Positions 1 through 7,214 of a stretch of DNA of 13,287 nt are shown piece by piece; position 1 is the first letter of the stretch; each line of letters begins with the position of its first letter. Source of the stretch: Actinomycetes bacterium (GTDB lineage: Bacteria > Actinomycetota > Actinomycetes > Actinomycetales > Cellulomonadaceae); contig JAEWYD010000075.1 of assembly GCA_023462275.1 (NCBI GenBank), positions 1 through 13,287 of the forward strand, written 5' to 3'. A program made the translations under genes and the position numbers. The notes under the pieces are model-generated. The model searched no databases and was not told the origin of the DNA. It saw only the letters and a program-made list of their open reading frames with translations.

Positions 1-393
1 GAGCTGACCACGACGGACGCGCCCGACGCTGCGTGGCTGGCCGGCTGGCTGGGCGTCAAGGCGGCGGGGCAGGTCGACGAGGCCGCGGCGGGCGCCGTCA
101 TCGGTGGCTCGCCGGCCGTGTACGTCACGGCGCGCGACGGCGACGACGTCGTGGGCGTGGTCCGGGGCGCGCTGGCGGGGGAGTGGGTGGGCCTGTCCTC
201 GCTCATGGTGGCGCCCCGGGCGCGCCGTCGGGGCATCGCGACGGCGCTGACGGCGGCCGCCCTCGCGGCGGCCGCGGCCAGGGGGGCGAGTCGCGTGTTC
301 CTGCAGGTCGAGGCCGACAACGTCACCGCGCGGACCCTCTACGAGCGCCTCGGCTTCCGGCTCGCGGAGACCTACCACTACCGCGAGCTCTGA
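1..393 (+). CDS. GNAT-family N-acetyltransferase, 5'-truncated
   Basis: The open frame enters from the left edge (first codon GAG) and ends at a TGA, giving the last 130 residues of a longer protein. The visible part is the acetyl-CoA-binding half of a GNAT fold. A beta-strand (SSLMVAP) leads into the pyrophosphate-binding loop RARRRGIATAL (motif A), and motif B follows as DNVTARTLYERLGF, the usual GNAT C-terminal signature. The ending AETYHYREL resembles larger actinobacterial GNATs, including those proposed as N-acetylglutamate synthases of the C. glutamicum Cg3035 type, but too little is present to assign a substrate. The GTG at 118 could be mistaken for a start; however, the frame is open and in register from base 1, and a start there would remove the beginning of the domain. 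The gene converges on the downstream oxidoreductase with only 6 bases between stop codons. Acetyltransferase activity is well supported; the substrate is unknown. Confidence 0.85.
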   Translation, partial: ELTTTDAPDAAWLAGWLGVKAAGQVDEAAAGAVIGGSPAVYVTARDGDDVVGVVRGALAGEWVGLSSLMVAPRARRRGIATALTAAALAAAAARGASRVFLQVEADNVTARTLYERLGFRLAETYHYREL

Positions 394-399
394 CCCGGC

Positions 400-1029
400 T
401 CAGGAGCAGGACGGGCAGCTGCGGCGTCGTCGGAGGCCCGCGACGCAGCCGGCGACCGCGAGCCCGACCCACAGCGCGCCGGTGACCTTCGGCACGACGC
501 CGCCGGGGTCGTGCGGTCCGGGTAGCACACCTGTCGGGCGGACGGCGAGGACCGGGAACGCGTCAGCGAGGCGGTCGACCTGCTCGTCGCTCATCTCCAC
601 CGCGTCGCCCAGCGTCATGCGGCCGAGCGTCCCCAGGGCGGCGGTCACCGCGCGGAAGGCCGCGCGGCGCTCGGCGGGGTCGGTGACCTCCTCGGCGACC
701 CCGGCGAGCACCGCCCCGGGTAGGAGCACCTCCACCTCGGGGTGGGCCAGCGCGTTGCGGAACCAGTGCGCGTCGCGGCCGTACCCGGCGATCATGGCGA
801 CGCGGCCGTCGACGACGGCGTAGCCCAGGGGCGCGTCCCGGACCAGGCCGCTCTTCCGGCCGACCGTGCGCAGCACGAGGATCGAGCCGCTCGCCGGCGT
901 GTTGAGGAGCGGCCCCGCGCCGACGCGCGTCAGAGGGACCGCGAGGTAGCGGTTGAGCACCCGGAAGCCGCGGCGCAGCGGTTCCAGGAGCGCCGAGAGC
1001 GTCGGGCCGTACGGCAGCTCGGTCGTCAT
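400..1029 (-). CDS. Nitroreductase/deazaflavin-dependent oxidoreductase (Ddn-like) with C-terminal membrane segment
   Basis: A 209-residue protein of the split beta-barrel flavin/deazaflavin oxidoreductase family typified by mycobacterial Ddn. Diagnostic stretches are RTVGRKSGLVRDAPLGY (about residues 54-70) and AGYGRDAHWFRNALAHPEVEV (about 81-101), matching the family pattern of a GRKSG loop followed by W-[YF]-x-N-x2-A-x-P-x-V. Family members use F420H2 (some bind FMN) to reduce quinones or other electrophiles; the substrate here is unknown. The ATG at 1029 was chosen because it gives the normal N-terminus; the frame stays open to 1497, but that extension is arginine-rich and unlike the family. 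The protein is longer than the roughly 150 residues of Ddn. Its last 30 residues form a hydrophobic helix (GALWVGLAVAGCVAGL) followed by RRRR and a short Cys-containing tail, which suggests anchoring to the membrane. It is divergent from the gene at 1145, with a 115-base gap. Confidence 0.85.
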   Translation of the reverse strand: MTTELPYGPTLSALLEPLRRGFRVLNRYLAVPLTRVGAGPLLNTPASGSILVLRTVGRKSGLVRDAPLGYAVVDGRVAMIAGYGRDAHWFRNALAHPEVEVLLPGAVLAGVAEEVTDPAERRAAFRAVTAALGTLGRMTLGDAVEMSDEQVDRLADAFPVLAVRPTGVLPGPHDPGGVVPKVTGALWVGLAVAGCVAGLRRRRSCPSCS

Positions 1030-1132
1030 GTCGCCACGGTGGACCTTCCCGGTCGCGGGGCCAAGGGCCCAACGTCCGTGCCTGCGGTCGGGCCGCGGGA
1101 GGCCCGGAGCCGCGCGGCGGGGGCCGAGCGGG

Positions 1133-1138
1133 CACACT
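1133..1138 (+). promoter_or_regulatory. Possible -10 box (CACACT) for a leaderless transcript of the 143-aa gene
   Basis: CACACT ends 7 bases before the ATG at 1145, the spacing expected if transcription starts at or next to the start codon. No convincing -35 hexamer is visible and the match to TANNNT is imperfect, so this is tentative. Confidence 0.3.
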
Positions 1139-1144
1139 GGAGGC

Positions 1145-1576
1145 ATGATCTCCGAGCACCTCGCGATCGCCCTGCGTGACGCGGGCCTGCGGTGGGACCC
1201 CACCCCGGGCGACCGCTTCGTCATCCCGCAGCCGGAGCTCGCCGGCCAGGTCTTCACGCTCAGCGAGATGACGATCGAGGCGCGGCAGTACCCGACCGGC
1301 ACGATCCTCGGCTTCAACGGCACCACCGAGTGGGCGCTGGACTCCGTGGCCAAGGACGAGGCCCTCTGGCTCCCGCGGGAGGACCAGCTCCGCGAGCGCC
1401 TGGGCGGCACGTTCGTCGCCCTGCGCCGCGAGGAGACCGACGGCGCGTCCGTGTTCGTCGTCTCGACGCGGGGCCCGGAGGGCCCGGCCGAGTTCACGGC
1501 GGCCAGCGCCGCTGACGCCTATGCGGAGGCGCTGCTGGCGCTCATCAGGCTCGTCGTCGCGGACGTCCCCGCCTGA
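1145..1576 (+). CDS. Conserved actinobacterial protein of unknown function (143 aa)
   Basis: I do not recognise a named domain. The product is a soluble, acidic 143-residue protein with no signal peptide or membrane segment. It has a distinctive central stretch (FNGTTEWALDSV, then DEALWLPREDQLRERLGGTF) and a C-terminal helix rich in Ala and Leu (SAADAYAEALLALIRLV). The FNGTTEWAL and ALWLPREDQLR segments look like conserved blocks of a small single-domain protein rather than random high-GC translation, and codon third positions are strongly G/C. The ATG at 1145 is the only sensible start. GGAGG lies just 1 base before it, too near to work as a normal ribosome-binding site, whereas a CACACT box ends 7 bases upstream, so a leaderless mRNA is possible. 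The gene converges on the response regulator with a single base between stop codons. Confidence 0.75.
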   Translation: MISEHLAIALRDAGLRWDPTPGDRFVIPQPELAGQVFTLSEMTIEARQYPTGTILGFNGTTEWALDSVAKDEALWLPREDQLRERLGGTFVALRREETDGASVFVVSTRGPEGPAEFTAASAADAYAEALLALIRLVVADVPA

Positions 1577-1577
1577 C

Positions 1578-2225
1578 TCAGCGGGCGTGCAGCCACGTCA
1601 GCACGGCGAGGACGCGCCGGTGGTCGGAGTCCGACGGCGGCAGGTCCAGCTTCGTGAAGACGTTGCCCACGTGCTTCTCCACCGCCCCGGCGCTCACGAC
1701 GAGCGCCTCGGCGATCGCGCCGTTCGACCGGCCCTCGGCCATGAGCGAGAGCACCTCGCGCTCGCGAGCCGTCAGGGCGGCGAGGGGGTCGGCCGCGCGA
1801 CGGGCGACGAGCAGCTGCGCGACGACGTCGGGGTCGAGGGCGGTTCCACCGCCCGCCACGCGCGCCAGGGCGTCCTCGAGCGAGTCGAGGTCCTGCACGC
1901 GGTCCTTGAGGAGGTAGCCGACGCCGCCGCGGCCGTCGGCGAGGAGGTCGCGGGCGTAGGACTCCTCCACGTACTGGGACAGCACGAGGACACCGAGGCC
2001 CGGCACGGCGGCACGGGCGGCCACGGCCGCGCGCAGCCCGTCGTCGGTGAAGGTGGGCGGCATGCGCACGTCGACGACGGCGACGTCGGGCTGGTGCTCG
2101 ACGACGGCGGGGACGAGCGCGTCCGCGTGGTCGACGGCCGCGACGACGGCGTGGCCGGCCTCGGCCAGCAGCCGGACGAGGCCCTCGCGGAGCAGCACGG
2201 AGTCCTCGGCGAGCACGATGCGCAT
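1578..2225 (-). CDS. Two-component response regulator, NarL/LuxR family
   Basis: A 215-residue response regulator. The receiver domain (about 1-120) has the acidic pair E7/D8, the phosphoacceptor D52 in VAVVDVRMPP, the switch residue S83 in VLVLSQY, and K107 in GYLLKDRV. A linker leads to a C-terminal LuxR-type helix-turn-helix (about 150-196) beginning LTAREREVLSLMAEG, with the recognition region in VSAGAVEKHVGNVFTKL. It should bind DNA when phosphorylated by the histidine kinase encoded just upstream on the same strand. The ATG at 2225 (MRIVLAEDS) gives the standard family N-terminus; an in-frame ATG at 2234 would add MGP, and neither has a clear Shine-Dalgarno. The gap from the kinase stop is 85 bases. 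The target genes cannot be read from the sequence. Very confident in the family, less so in the exact start. Confidence 0.95.
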   Translation of the reverse strand: MRIVLAEDSVLLREGLVRLLAEAGHAVVAAVDHADALVPAVVEHQPDVAVVDVRMPPTFTDDGLRAAVAARAAVPGLGVLVLSQYVEESYARDLLADGRGGVGYLLKDRVQDLDSLEDALARVAGGGTALDPDVVAQLLVARRAADPLAALTAREREVLSLMAEGRSNGAIAEALVVSAGAVEKHVGNVFTKLDLPPSDSDHRRVLAVLTWLHAR

Positions 2226-2310
2226 GGGACCCATGCTGCCGTGCGCGCGCCGCGGCCGGGGTGACCGACCAGGTGCCGGTCGCCCCGTGCCGCGGCGTCG
2301 TGGGACGGCG

Positions 2311-3738
2311 TCAGACCCAGGGGAGGGTGGCGTGCACGACCGTGGGCCCACCGTCGGGGCTCGCGATGGTGAGCAGGCCGCCGAGGCCCTCGACCCGGTC
2401 GACCAGGCCGGCGAGGCCGTGGCCCTTGGCGACGTCCGCACCGCCGACGCCGTCGTCGCGCACCTCGACGCTGAGCGCCCCGGACGCCCGGTCGCCCCAC
2501 ACGCGGACGGCGGCCATCGAGGCGCAGGAGTGCTTGGCGATGTTGGTGAGCGCCTCGCTCACGAGGAAGTAGGCGGCGCTCTCCACCGGGGCCGAGGGGC
2601 GGTCGTCGCCGGCGACGGAGACGTCCACGCTCGTGGGCACGCTGGCCCGGGCGGCGACGGCGGCCAGCGCCGCGGCCAGGCCGCGGTCCGCGAGCACGGG
2701 CGGGGCGATGCCGCGGGACAGGGCACGCAGCTCGGCGAGGGTCTCGGCGGTCTGGGCGCGGGCCGCGGCGAGGAGCTCACGCGCCGTCGCCGGGTCGTCG
2801 TCCAGGTGCCGCTCCGCCACCGAGAGGTCCATGCCGAGGCGCACGAGCCGCTGCTGCGGGCCGTCGTGGATGTCGCGCTCGAGCCGGCGCAGCGACTGCG
2901 TCTCGGCCGCGGCCGCGGCCGTCCGCCGGGCCTCGAGGTCGGCGACCTGCTCGCTGAGGTACCGGCTGGACGTCCCGCTCAGCAGCATCCGCGCGAGGCC
3001 GGCGTGCAGCTCGGCGCACCAGCGCAGCACGGGGATCATCGTGAGGACGAAGACGAGACCCACGAGGAGGTTGAGCTGCGCCTCGGACATCGGCAGGTCC
3101 AGCAGCTCGGCGAGACCCTGGCTGTCGACCCGGCCCGACGCGTCGTGCGGCAGCCACCGCTCCCAGAACCAGTACGTGAGGCCGCCGAGCGCCCCGGCCC
3201 ACCACGTGACCAGCACGGTCCACGTCAGGATCGACACGGCCATGGCGACGATCCCGTGGATCACGGCCGCCCACCGCAGCGGGTCCGCGAGCGTGTTGAG
3301 CATCCCGCGGAGCCCGCTGCCGCGCAGGGGCGCGTACTGCAGGGGCGGCAGGACGGTCCCGCGCCCGCGCAGCCGCGCACGGTCGAGCCGCCCGAACCAC
3401 TCCGCGGCCAGCAGGGTGGCGACCGCGACCGGGATGCCGATCACGGTGATGAGCAGCCCGGCGGCCAGCGAGAGCCCCGTGACCAGCACCGTGAAGGACG
3501 CGATCGTGATGGGCAGGCCGAGCAGGAGGTACGCCGAGTCGGCCAGCATCTGCCGGACGGCGCCCGGGCCGAACAGCGGGCTCGGACGGCGCGCCGTCTC
3601 CGCGGCCGCCCACGCCTGGGCGGCGGCCTCGTGCTCGGGCGACCACGTGGGCTGCGGCCCGGTCGGGGAGGCGCCGCCGTCGTCCTGGGGTGTGGGTGCT
3701 GCCGGCGCGACGTGCGCCGTGGGTTCGTGGCTGGTCAT
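2311..3738 (-). CDS. Membrane sensor histidine kinase (HisKA_3 type)
   Basis: A 475-residue kinase that should autophosphorylate and pass phosphate to the regulator encoded downstream. The first 60 residues are Pro/Ala-rich and probably cytoplasmic. Hydrophobic segments follow at about 67-113 (two helices), 155-185 and 222-243, forming the kind of integral-membrane 'putative sensor' region common in actinobacterial kinases. A short coiled-coil (about 260-285) leads to the HisKA_3 dimerisation helix, with the phosphorylated His at 291 in LERDIHDGPQQRLVRLGMDL. The ATPase domain shows the N box (EALTNIAKHS, N399), G1 (DDGVGGA, about 428-434) and G2 (GHGLAGLVDRV, about 439-449). ATG at 3738 is supported by GAGGA on the minus strand at 3746-3750, 7 bases away. 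The frame stays open upstream across gatC and into gatA on the opposite strand, but that part is a high-GC shadow. The sensed signal is unknown; lack of a large extracellular domain suggests a membrane or membrane-embedded cue. Confidence 0.95.
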   Translation of the reverse strand: MTSHEPTAHVAPAAPTPQDDGGASPTGPQPTWSPEHEAAAQAWAAAETARRPSPLFGPGAVRQMLADSAYLLLGLPITIASFTVLVTGLSLAAGLLITVIGIPVAVATLLAAEWFGRLDRARLRGRGTVLPPLQYAPLRGSGLRGMLNTLADPLRWAAVIHGIVAMAVSILTWTVLVTWWAGALGGLTYWFWERWLPHDASGRVDSQGLAELLDLPMSEAQLNLLVGLVFVLTMIPVLRWCAELHAGLARMLLSGTSSRYLSEQVADLEARRTAAAAAETQSLRRLERDIHDGPQQRLVRLGMDLSVAERHLDDDPATARELLAAARAQTAETLAELRALSRGIAPPVLADRGLAAALAAVAARASVPTSVDVSVAGDDRPSAPVESAAYFLVSEALTNIAKHSCASMAAVRVWGDRASGALSVEVRDDGVGGADVAKGHGLAGLVDRVEGLGGLLTIASPDGGPTVVHATLPWV

Positions 3739-3794
3739 GGGTCGATCCTCGCGACACGGCTCCGGTGAGCACGATCCGGCCACCCGGCTGATCA

Positions 3795-3822
3795 AGGGTA
3801 GGGCCAGCCCCACCATGGTCAC
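3795..3822 (-). promoter_or_regulatory. Candidate promoter for the histidine kinase/response regulator operon
   Basis: On the minus strand, GTGACC (3822-3817) and TACCCT (3800-3795) are separated by 16 bp, a fair match to an actinobacterial housekeeping promoter (TTGACN, TANNNT). The predicted start would give an untranslated leader of about 50 bases before the kinase ATG. It is read by eye only. Confidence 0.4.
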
Positions 3823-3861
3823 CGGGCGGGACCGCGAAACAGAGCGGACACGGCCCACCAC

Positions 3862-3867
3862 TAGACT
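3862..3867 (+). promoter_or_regulatory. -10 box TAGACT for leaderless gatCAB transcript
   Basis: TAGACT fits the actinobacterial TANNNT -10 consensus and ends 8 bases before the gatC ATG, so transcription would begin at or one base before the start codon. There is no Shine-Dalgarno ahead of gatC, which agrees with a leaderless mRNA. The -35 region is poorly conserved. Confidence 0.6.
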
Positions 3868-3874
3868 CGCGGGC

Positions 3875-4171
3875 ATGTCCACCATCTCCCGTGACGAGGT
3901 CGCGCGCCTGGCCGCGCTGGCGCGGATCGACCTGACGGACCCGGAGCTGACGCGTCTCGCCGGCGAGCTGGACGTCATCGTCCAGGCCGTGGCCGAGGTC
4001 AGCGCGGTCGCGACCGACGACGTCCCCGCGACCAGCCACCCGCTGCCGCTGACCAACGTCATGCGTCCGGACGTGGTGACCGAGGTCCTGCCCGTGGCCG
4101 ACGCGCTCGCCGCCGCCCCGCATCCCGAGGACGGCCGCTTCGGCGTCCCGCAGATCCTCGAGGAGGACTGA
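3875..4171 (+). CDS. gatC: Asp-tRNA(Asn)/Glu-tRNA(Gln) amidotransferase subunit C
   Basis: A 98-residue GatC, the small subunit that wraps around and stabilises the GatA-GatB complex. The usual features are present: the N-terminal helix ISRDEVARLAALARIDLTDPEL, the second helix in ELDVIVQAVAEVSAV, the NVMRPD segment in the position of the NVFRxD block, and the C-terminal GRFGVPQILEED, matching the family ending FxVPxILE. Length is normal. The ATG at 3875 follows a TAGACT -10 box with no ribosome-binding site, suggesting leaderless translation. The TGA stop shares its final A with the gatA ATG, so the two are translationally coupled. Assignment is secure from both sequence and the downstream gatA and gatB. 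Confidence 0.97.
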   Translation: MSTISRDEVARLAALARIDLTDPELTRLAGELDVIVQAVAEVSAVATDDVPATSHPLPLTNVMRPDVVTEVLPVADALAAAPHPEDGRFGVPQILEED

Positions 4172-5688
4172 TGGTCGACGCCGACCTGACCCGCCGCAGC
4201 GCCGCCGAGCTCGCCGACGCCCTGCGCTCCGGCGAGGTGAGCAGCGTCGAGGTGACGCAGGCGCACCTCGACCGGATCGCCGCCGTCGACGGCCTGGTGC
4301 ACGCCTTCCTGCACGTCTCCGCCGAGCAGGCGCTCGAGGCGGCCCGCGCGGTGGACGCCCGGCGTGCCGCGGGCGACGAGCTGCACCCGCTCGCGGGCGT
4401 GCCCGTCGCCGTCAAGGACGTCGTCGTGACGAAGGGCATCCCGAGCACCGCCGGCTCGCGCATCCTCGAGGGCTGGGTGCCCCCGTACGACGCGACGCTG
4501 GTCGAGCGCCTGAAGGCTGCCGGGATGCCGATCCTCGGCAAGACCAACATGGACGAGTTCGCCATGGGCTCCTCGACGGAGCACTCGGCGTACGGGAACA
4601 CGCACAACCCGTGGGACCTCGACCGCATCCCGGGCGGGTCGGGCGGCGGCAGCGCCGCGGCGGTCGCCGCGTTCGAGGCGCCGCTGGCCATCGGCACGGA
4701 CACCGGCGGCTCGATCCGCCAGCCCGCCGCGGTCACCGGCACCGTCGGCACGAAGCCGACGTACGGCGGGGTCTCGCGTTACGGCCTCATCGCGATGGCG
4801 TCGAGCCTTGACCAGGCCGGCCCGGTGACGCGGACGGTCCTCGACGCCGCCCTGCTGCACGAGGTGATCGGCGGCCACGACCCGCGTGACTCGACGTCCC
4901 TGCGCGAGCCGCTGCCGGACCTGGCGGGGGCCGCCCGCCAGGGCGCGACGGGCGACCTGTCCGGGCTGCGCATCGGCGTCGTCCACGAGCTGAACGGCGA
5001 GGGCTACCAGCTCGGCGTGCGTGCGCGGTTCGACGAGGCGCTCGGCCTGCTGCGCGCAGCGGGCGCGACAGTCGTCGAGGTGGGCTGCCCGAGCTTCACC
5101 GCGGCCCTGCCCGCCTACTACCTGATCATGCCGAGCGAGGCGTCCAGCAACCTGGCGCGGTTCGACGGCATGCGGTACGGCATCCGGGTGGAGCCCGTGG
5201 AGGGACCCGTCACCACGGAGCGCGTGATGGCCGCGACGCGGGGCGCGGGCTTCGGCGACGAGGTGAAGCGTCGGATCATCCTGGGCACCTACGCCCTCTC
5301 CGCCGGCTACTACGACGCCTACTACGGCAGCGCGCAGAAGGTGCGGACGCTGATCCAGCGCGACTTCGCCGCCGCGTTCGAGCAGGCGGACGTCCTGGTG
5401 TCGCCGACGGCGCCGACCACGGCGTTCAAGCTCGGGGAGAAGCTCGACGACCCGATGGCGATGTACCTCAACGACATCGCCACGATCCCCGCGAACCTGG
5501 CGGGCGTGCCCGGGATCTCCGTCCCGGCCGGCCTCGACGGCGGGTTGCCGGTCGGCTTCCAGGTGCTCGCGCCCGCACGCGCCGACGACCGTCTGTACCG
5601 CGTGGCCGCGGCGCTCGAGGCGCTCCTCGAGCAGCAGTGGGGCGGCCCGCTGCTCGCACAGGCTCCCGAGCTGGAGGTGACCCGATGA
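4171..5688 (+). CDS. gatA: Asp-tRNA(Asn)/Glu-tRNA(Gln) amidotransferase subunit A (glutaminase)
   Basis: A 505-residue amidase-signature enzyme that releases ammonia from glutamine for transfer by GatB to Glu-tRNA(Gln) and/or Asp-tRNA(Asn). The Ser-cisSer-Lys triad is visible: K82 in VAVKDVVVTKG, S157 in PGGSGGGSAAAVA, and the nucleophile S181 in TDTGGSIRQPA. The spacing matches the S. aureus enzyme (K79, S154, S178). The substrate-side stretches KTNMDEFAMGSSTEHSAYGNT and GTKPTYGGVSRYGL are typical of GatA rather than of general amidases. AGGAGG at 4161-4166 lies inside the end of gatC, 4 bases before the ATG, so translation is coupled by the 1-base overlap. The 3' end overlaps gatB by 4 bases. 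Length and motifs are complete, with no sign of damage. Confidence 0.98.
   Translation: MVDADLTRRSAAELADALRSGEVSSVEVTQAHLDRIAAVDGLVHAFLHVSAEQALEAARAVDARRAAGDELHPLAGVPVAVKDVVVTKGIPSTAGSRILEGWVPPYDATLVERLKAAGMPILGKTNMDEFAMGSSTEHSAYGNTHNPWDLDRIPGGSGGGSAAAVAAFEAPLAIGTDTGGSIRQPAAVTGTVGTKPTYGGVSRYGLIAMASSLDQAGPVTRTVLDAALLHEVIGGHDPRDSTSLREPLPDLAGAARQGATGDLSGLRIGVVHELNGEGYQLGVRARFDEALGLLRAAGATVVEVGCPSFTAALPAYYLIMPSEASSNLARFDGMRYGIRVEPVEGPVTTERVMAATRGAGFGDEVKRRIILGTYALSAGYYDAYYGSAQKVRTLIQRDFAAAFEQADVLVSPTAPTTAFKLGEKLDDPMAMYLNDIATIPANLAGVPGISVPAGLDGGLPVGFQVLAPARADDRLYRVAAALEALLEQQWGGPLLAQAPELEVTR
5673..5680 (+). promoter_or_regulatory. Strong Shine-Dalgarno GGAGGTGA for gatB
   Basis: GGAGGTGA lies within the end of gatA, 4 bases before the gatB ATG at 5685. 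It decides that start over upstream in-frame candidates such as the one at 5637. Confidence 0.8.
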
Positions 5689-7190
5689 GCGAGCCCAGCA
5701 CGCTCCTCGACTACGACGAGGCCGTCGCGCGGTTCGACCCGGTGCTCGGCATCGAGGTGCACGTCGAGCTGGGGACCGCCAGCAAGATGTTCGACGGCGC
5801 CCCCACCGAGTTCGGCGCGCCCCCGAACACGCAGGTGACGCCCGTGTCGCTCGGTCTGCCCGGCTCGCTGCCGGTGGTCAACGAGAAGGCCGTCGAGTGG
5901 GCGATCCTCATCGGCCTCGCGCTCAACTGCGAGATCGCGGAGCTGTGCCGGTTCGCCCGGAAGAACTACTTCTACCCTGACCTGCCGAAGGCGTACCAGA
6001 TCAGCCAGTACGACGAGCCGATCGCCCACGACGGCTGGATCGACGTCGAGCTCGAGGACGGCACCGTCGTTCGCGTCGACATCGAGCGCGCGCACATGGA
6101 GGAGGACGCGGGCAAGAACACCCACGTCGGGGGCGCCACCGGCCGCATCCACGGCGCGGAGTACTCGCTCGTCGACTACAACCGCGCAGGCATCCCGCTG
6201 GTGGAGATCGTGACCCGGCCGATCACCGGCGTCGGCGAGCGCGCGCCCGAGGTGGCGGCCGCGTACGTCCGCACGCTGCGCGACATCTTCCGGGCCCTCG
6301 GCGTCTCGGAGGCCCGCATGGAGCGCGGCAACGTGCGCGCCGACGTCAACGTCTCCCTGCGCCCGACGCCCGAGTCGCCGCTCGGCACCCGCACCGAGAC
6401 GAAGAACGTCAACAGCTTCCGGTCGGTCGAGCGCACCGTGCGCCACGAGATCTGCCGGCAGGCGGCGGTGCTGGCCGCCGGCGGGACGATCCTGCAGGAG
6501 ACCCGGCACTGGCACGAGGACACGGGGACGACGACGTCGGGCCGCGTGAAGTCGGACGCCGAGGACTACCGCTACTTCCCGGAGCCGGACCTGGTGCCGC
6601 TCCAGCCGTCGCGGGCCTGGGTCGAGGAGCTGCGCGCCACGCTGCCCGAGCTGCCCGCCGCGCGCCGCCGGCGCCTCCAGGCCGAGTGGGGCTACGCGGA
6701 CGCGGAGATGCGCGACGTCGTCAACGCCGGCGCCGTCGACCTCATCGAGGCGACGGTCGCCGCTGGCGCGAGCGCGGCGGCCGCCCGCAAGTGGTGGATG
6801 GGCGAGCTCGCCCGGACCGCCAACACCGACGGCGTCTCCCTGGAGGAGCTGTCGGTCACCCCGCAGCACATCGCCGAGCTGCAGTCCCTTGTGGACTCCG
6901 GCCGCCTGAACGACAAGCTGGCGCGGCAGGTGCTCGCAGGTGTGCTCGCGGGCGAGGGCACGCCGGAGGAGGTCACGCAGGCGCGCGGCCTCGGCGTCGT
7001 GTCCGACGACGGTGCGCTGCTGGCCGCCGTCGACGAGGCGCTGGCGGCGCAGCCGGACGTCGTCGCCAAGATCCGCGGCGGCAACCTCGGACCGGTCGGC
7101 GCCATCATCGGCGCGGTCATGAAGGCGACGCGCGGGCAGGCCGACGCCGGCCGGGTCCGTGAGCTCGTCCTGGAGCGCGTGCAGGGCTGA
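5685..7190 (+). CDS. gatB: Asp-tRNA(Asn)/Glu-tRNA(Gln) amidotransferase subunit B
   Basis: A 501-residue GatB, which phosphorylates the misacylated aminoacyl-tRNA and amidates it with ammonia channelled from GatA. The catalytic cradle domain starts with VLGIEVHVELGTASKMF (about 20-36). It continues through RKNYFYPDLPKAYQISQYD (about 92-110), RVDIERAHMEEDAGK (about 130-144), SLVDYNRAGIPLVEIV, ARMERGNVRADVNVSLRP and ETKNVNSFRSVERT, all hallmark blocks. Helical and YqeY-like tail domains occupy the last 150 residues and end with GNLGPVGAIIGAVMKATRGQAD, the tRNA-binding tail signature. The ATG overlaps the gatA stop as ATGA and has a strong ribosome-binding site. Because organisms with GatCAB often lack GlnRS and/or AsnRS, the enzyme is expected to be essential here; which tRNA it serves cannot be told from this window. 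Confidence 0.98.
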   Translation: MSEPSTLLDYDEAVARFDPVLGIEVHVELGTASKMFDGAPTEFGAPPNTQVTPVSLGLPGSLPVVNEKAVEWAILIGLALNCEIAELCRFARKNYFYPDLPKAYQISQYDEPIAHDGWIDVELEDGTVVRVDIERAHMEEDAGKNTHVGGATGRIHGAEYSLVDYNRAGIPLVEIVTRPITGVGERAPEVAAAYVRTLRDIFRALGVSEARMERGNVRADVNVSLRPTPESPLGTRTETKNVNSFRSVERTVRHEICRQAAVLAAGGTILQETRHWHEDTGTTTSGRVKSDAEDYRYFPEPDLVPLQPSRAWVEELRATLPELPAARRRRLQAEWGYADAEMRDVVNAGAVDLIEATVAAGASAAAARKWWMGELARTANTDGVSLEELSVTPQHIAELQSLVDSGRLNDKLARQVLAGVLAGEGTPEEVTQARGLGVVSDDGALLAAVDEALAAQPDVVAKIRGGNLGPVGAIIGAVMKATRGQADAGRVRELVLERVQG

Positions 7191-7214
7191 CGCCCGACGA
7201 CGGAGGGGAGCGCT

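Noticed and set aside
1030..1497. Extended N-terminus for the Ddn-like protein
   Set aside because: The extension is antisense to the gene at 1145, is low-complexity, and does not resemble the family N-terminus; ATG 1029 gives the expected start.
2047..3768. Open frame of 573 codons on the plus strand opposite the histidine kinase
   Set aside because: The translation is rich in Arg, Gly, Glu and His, without motifs. The opposite strand encodes a kinase with H, N and G boxes intact.
3739..4986. N-terminal extension of the histidine kinase frame across gatC and into gatA
   Set aside because: It is antisense to two essential genes, has no conserved domain, and the ATG at 3738 has its own ribosome-binding site.
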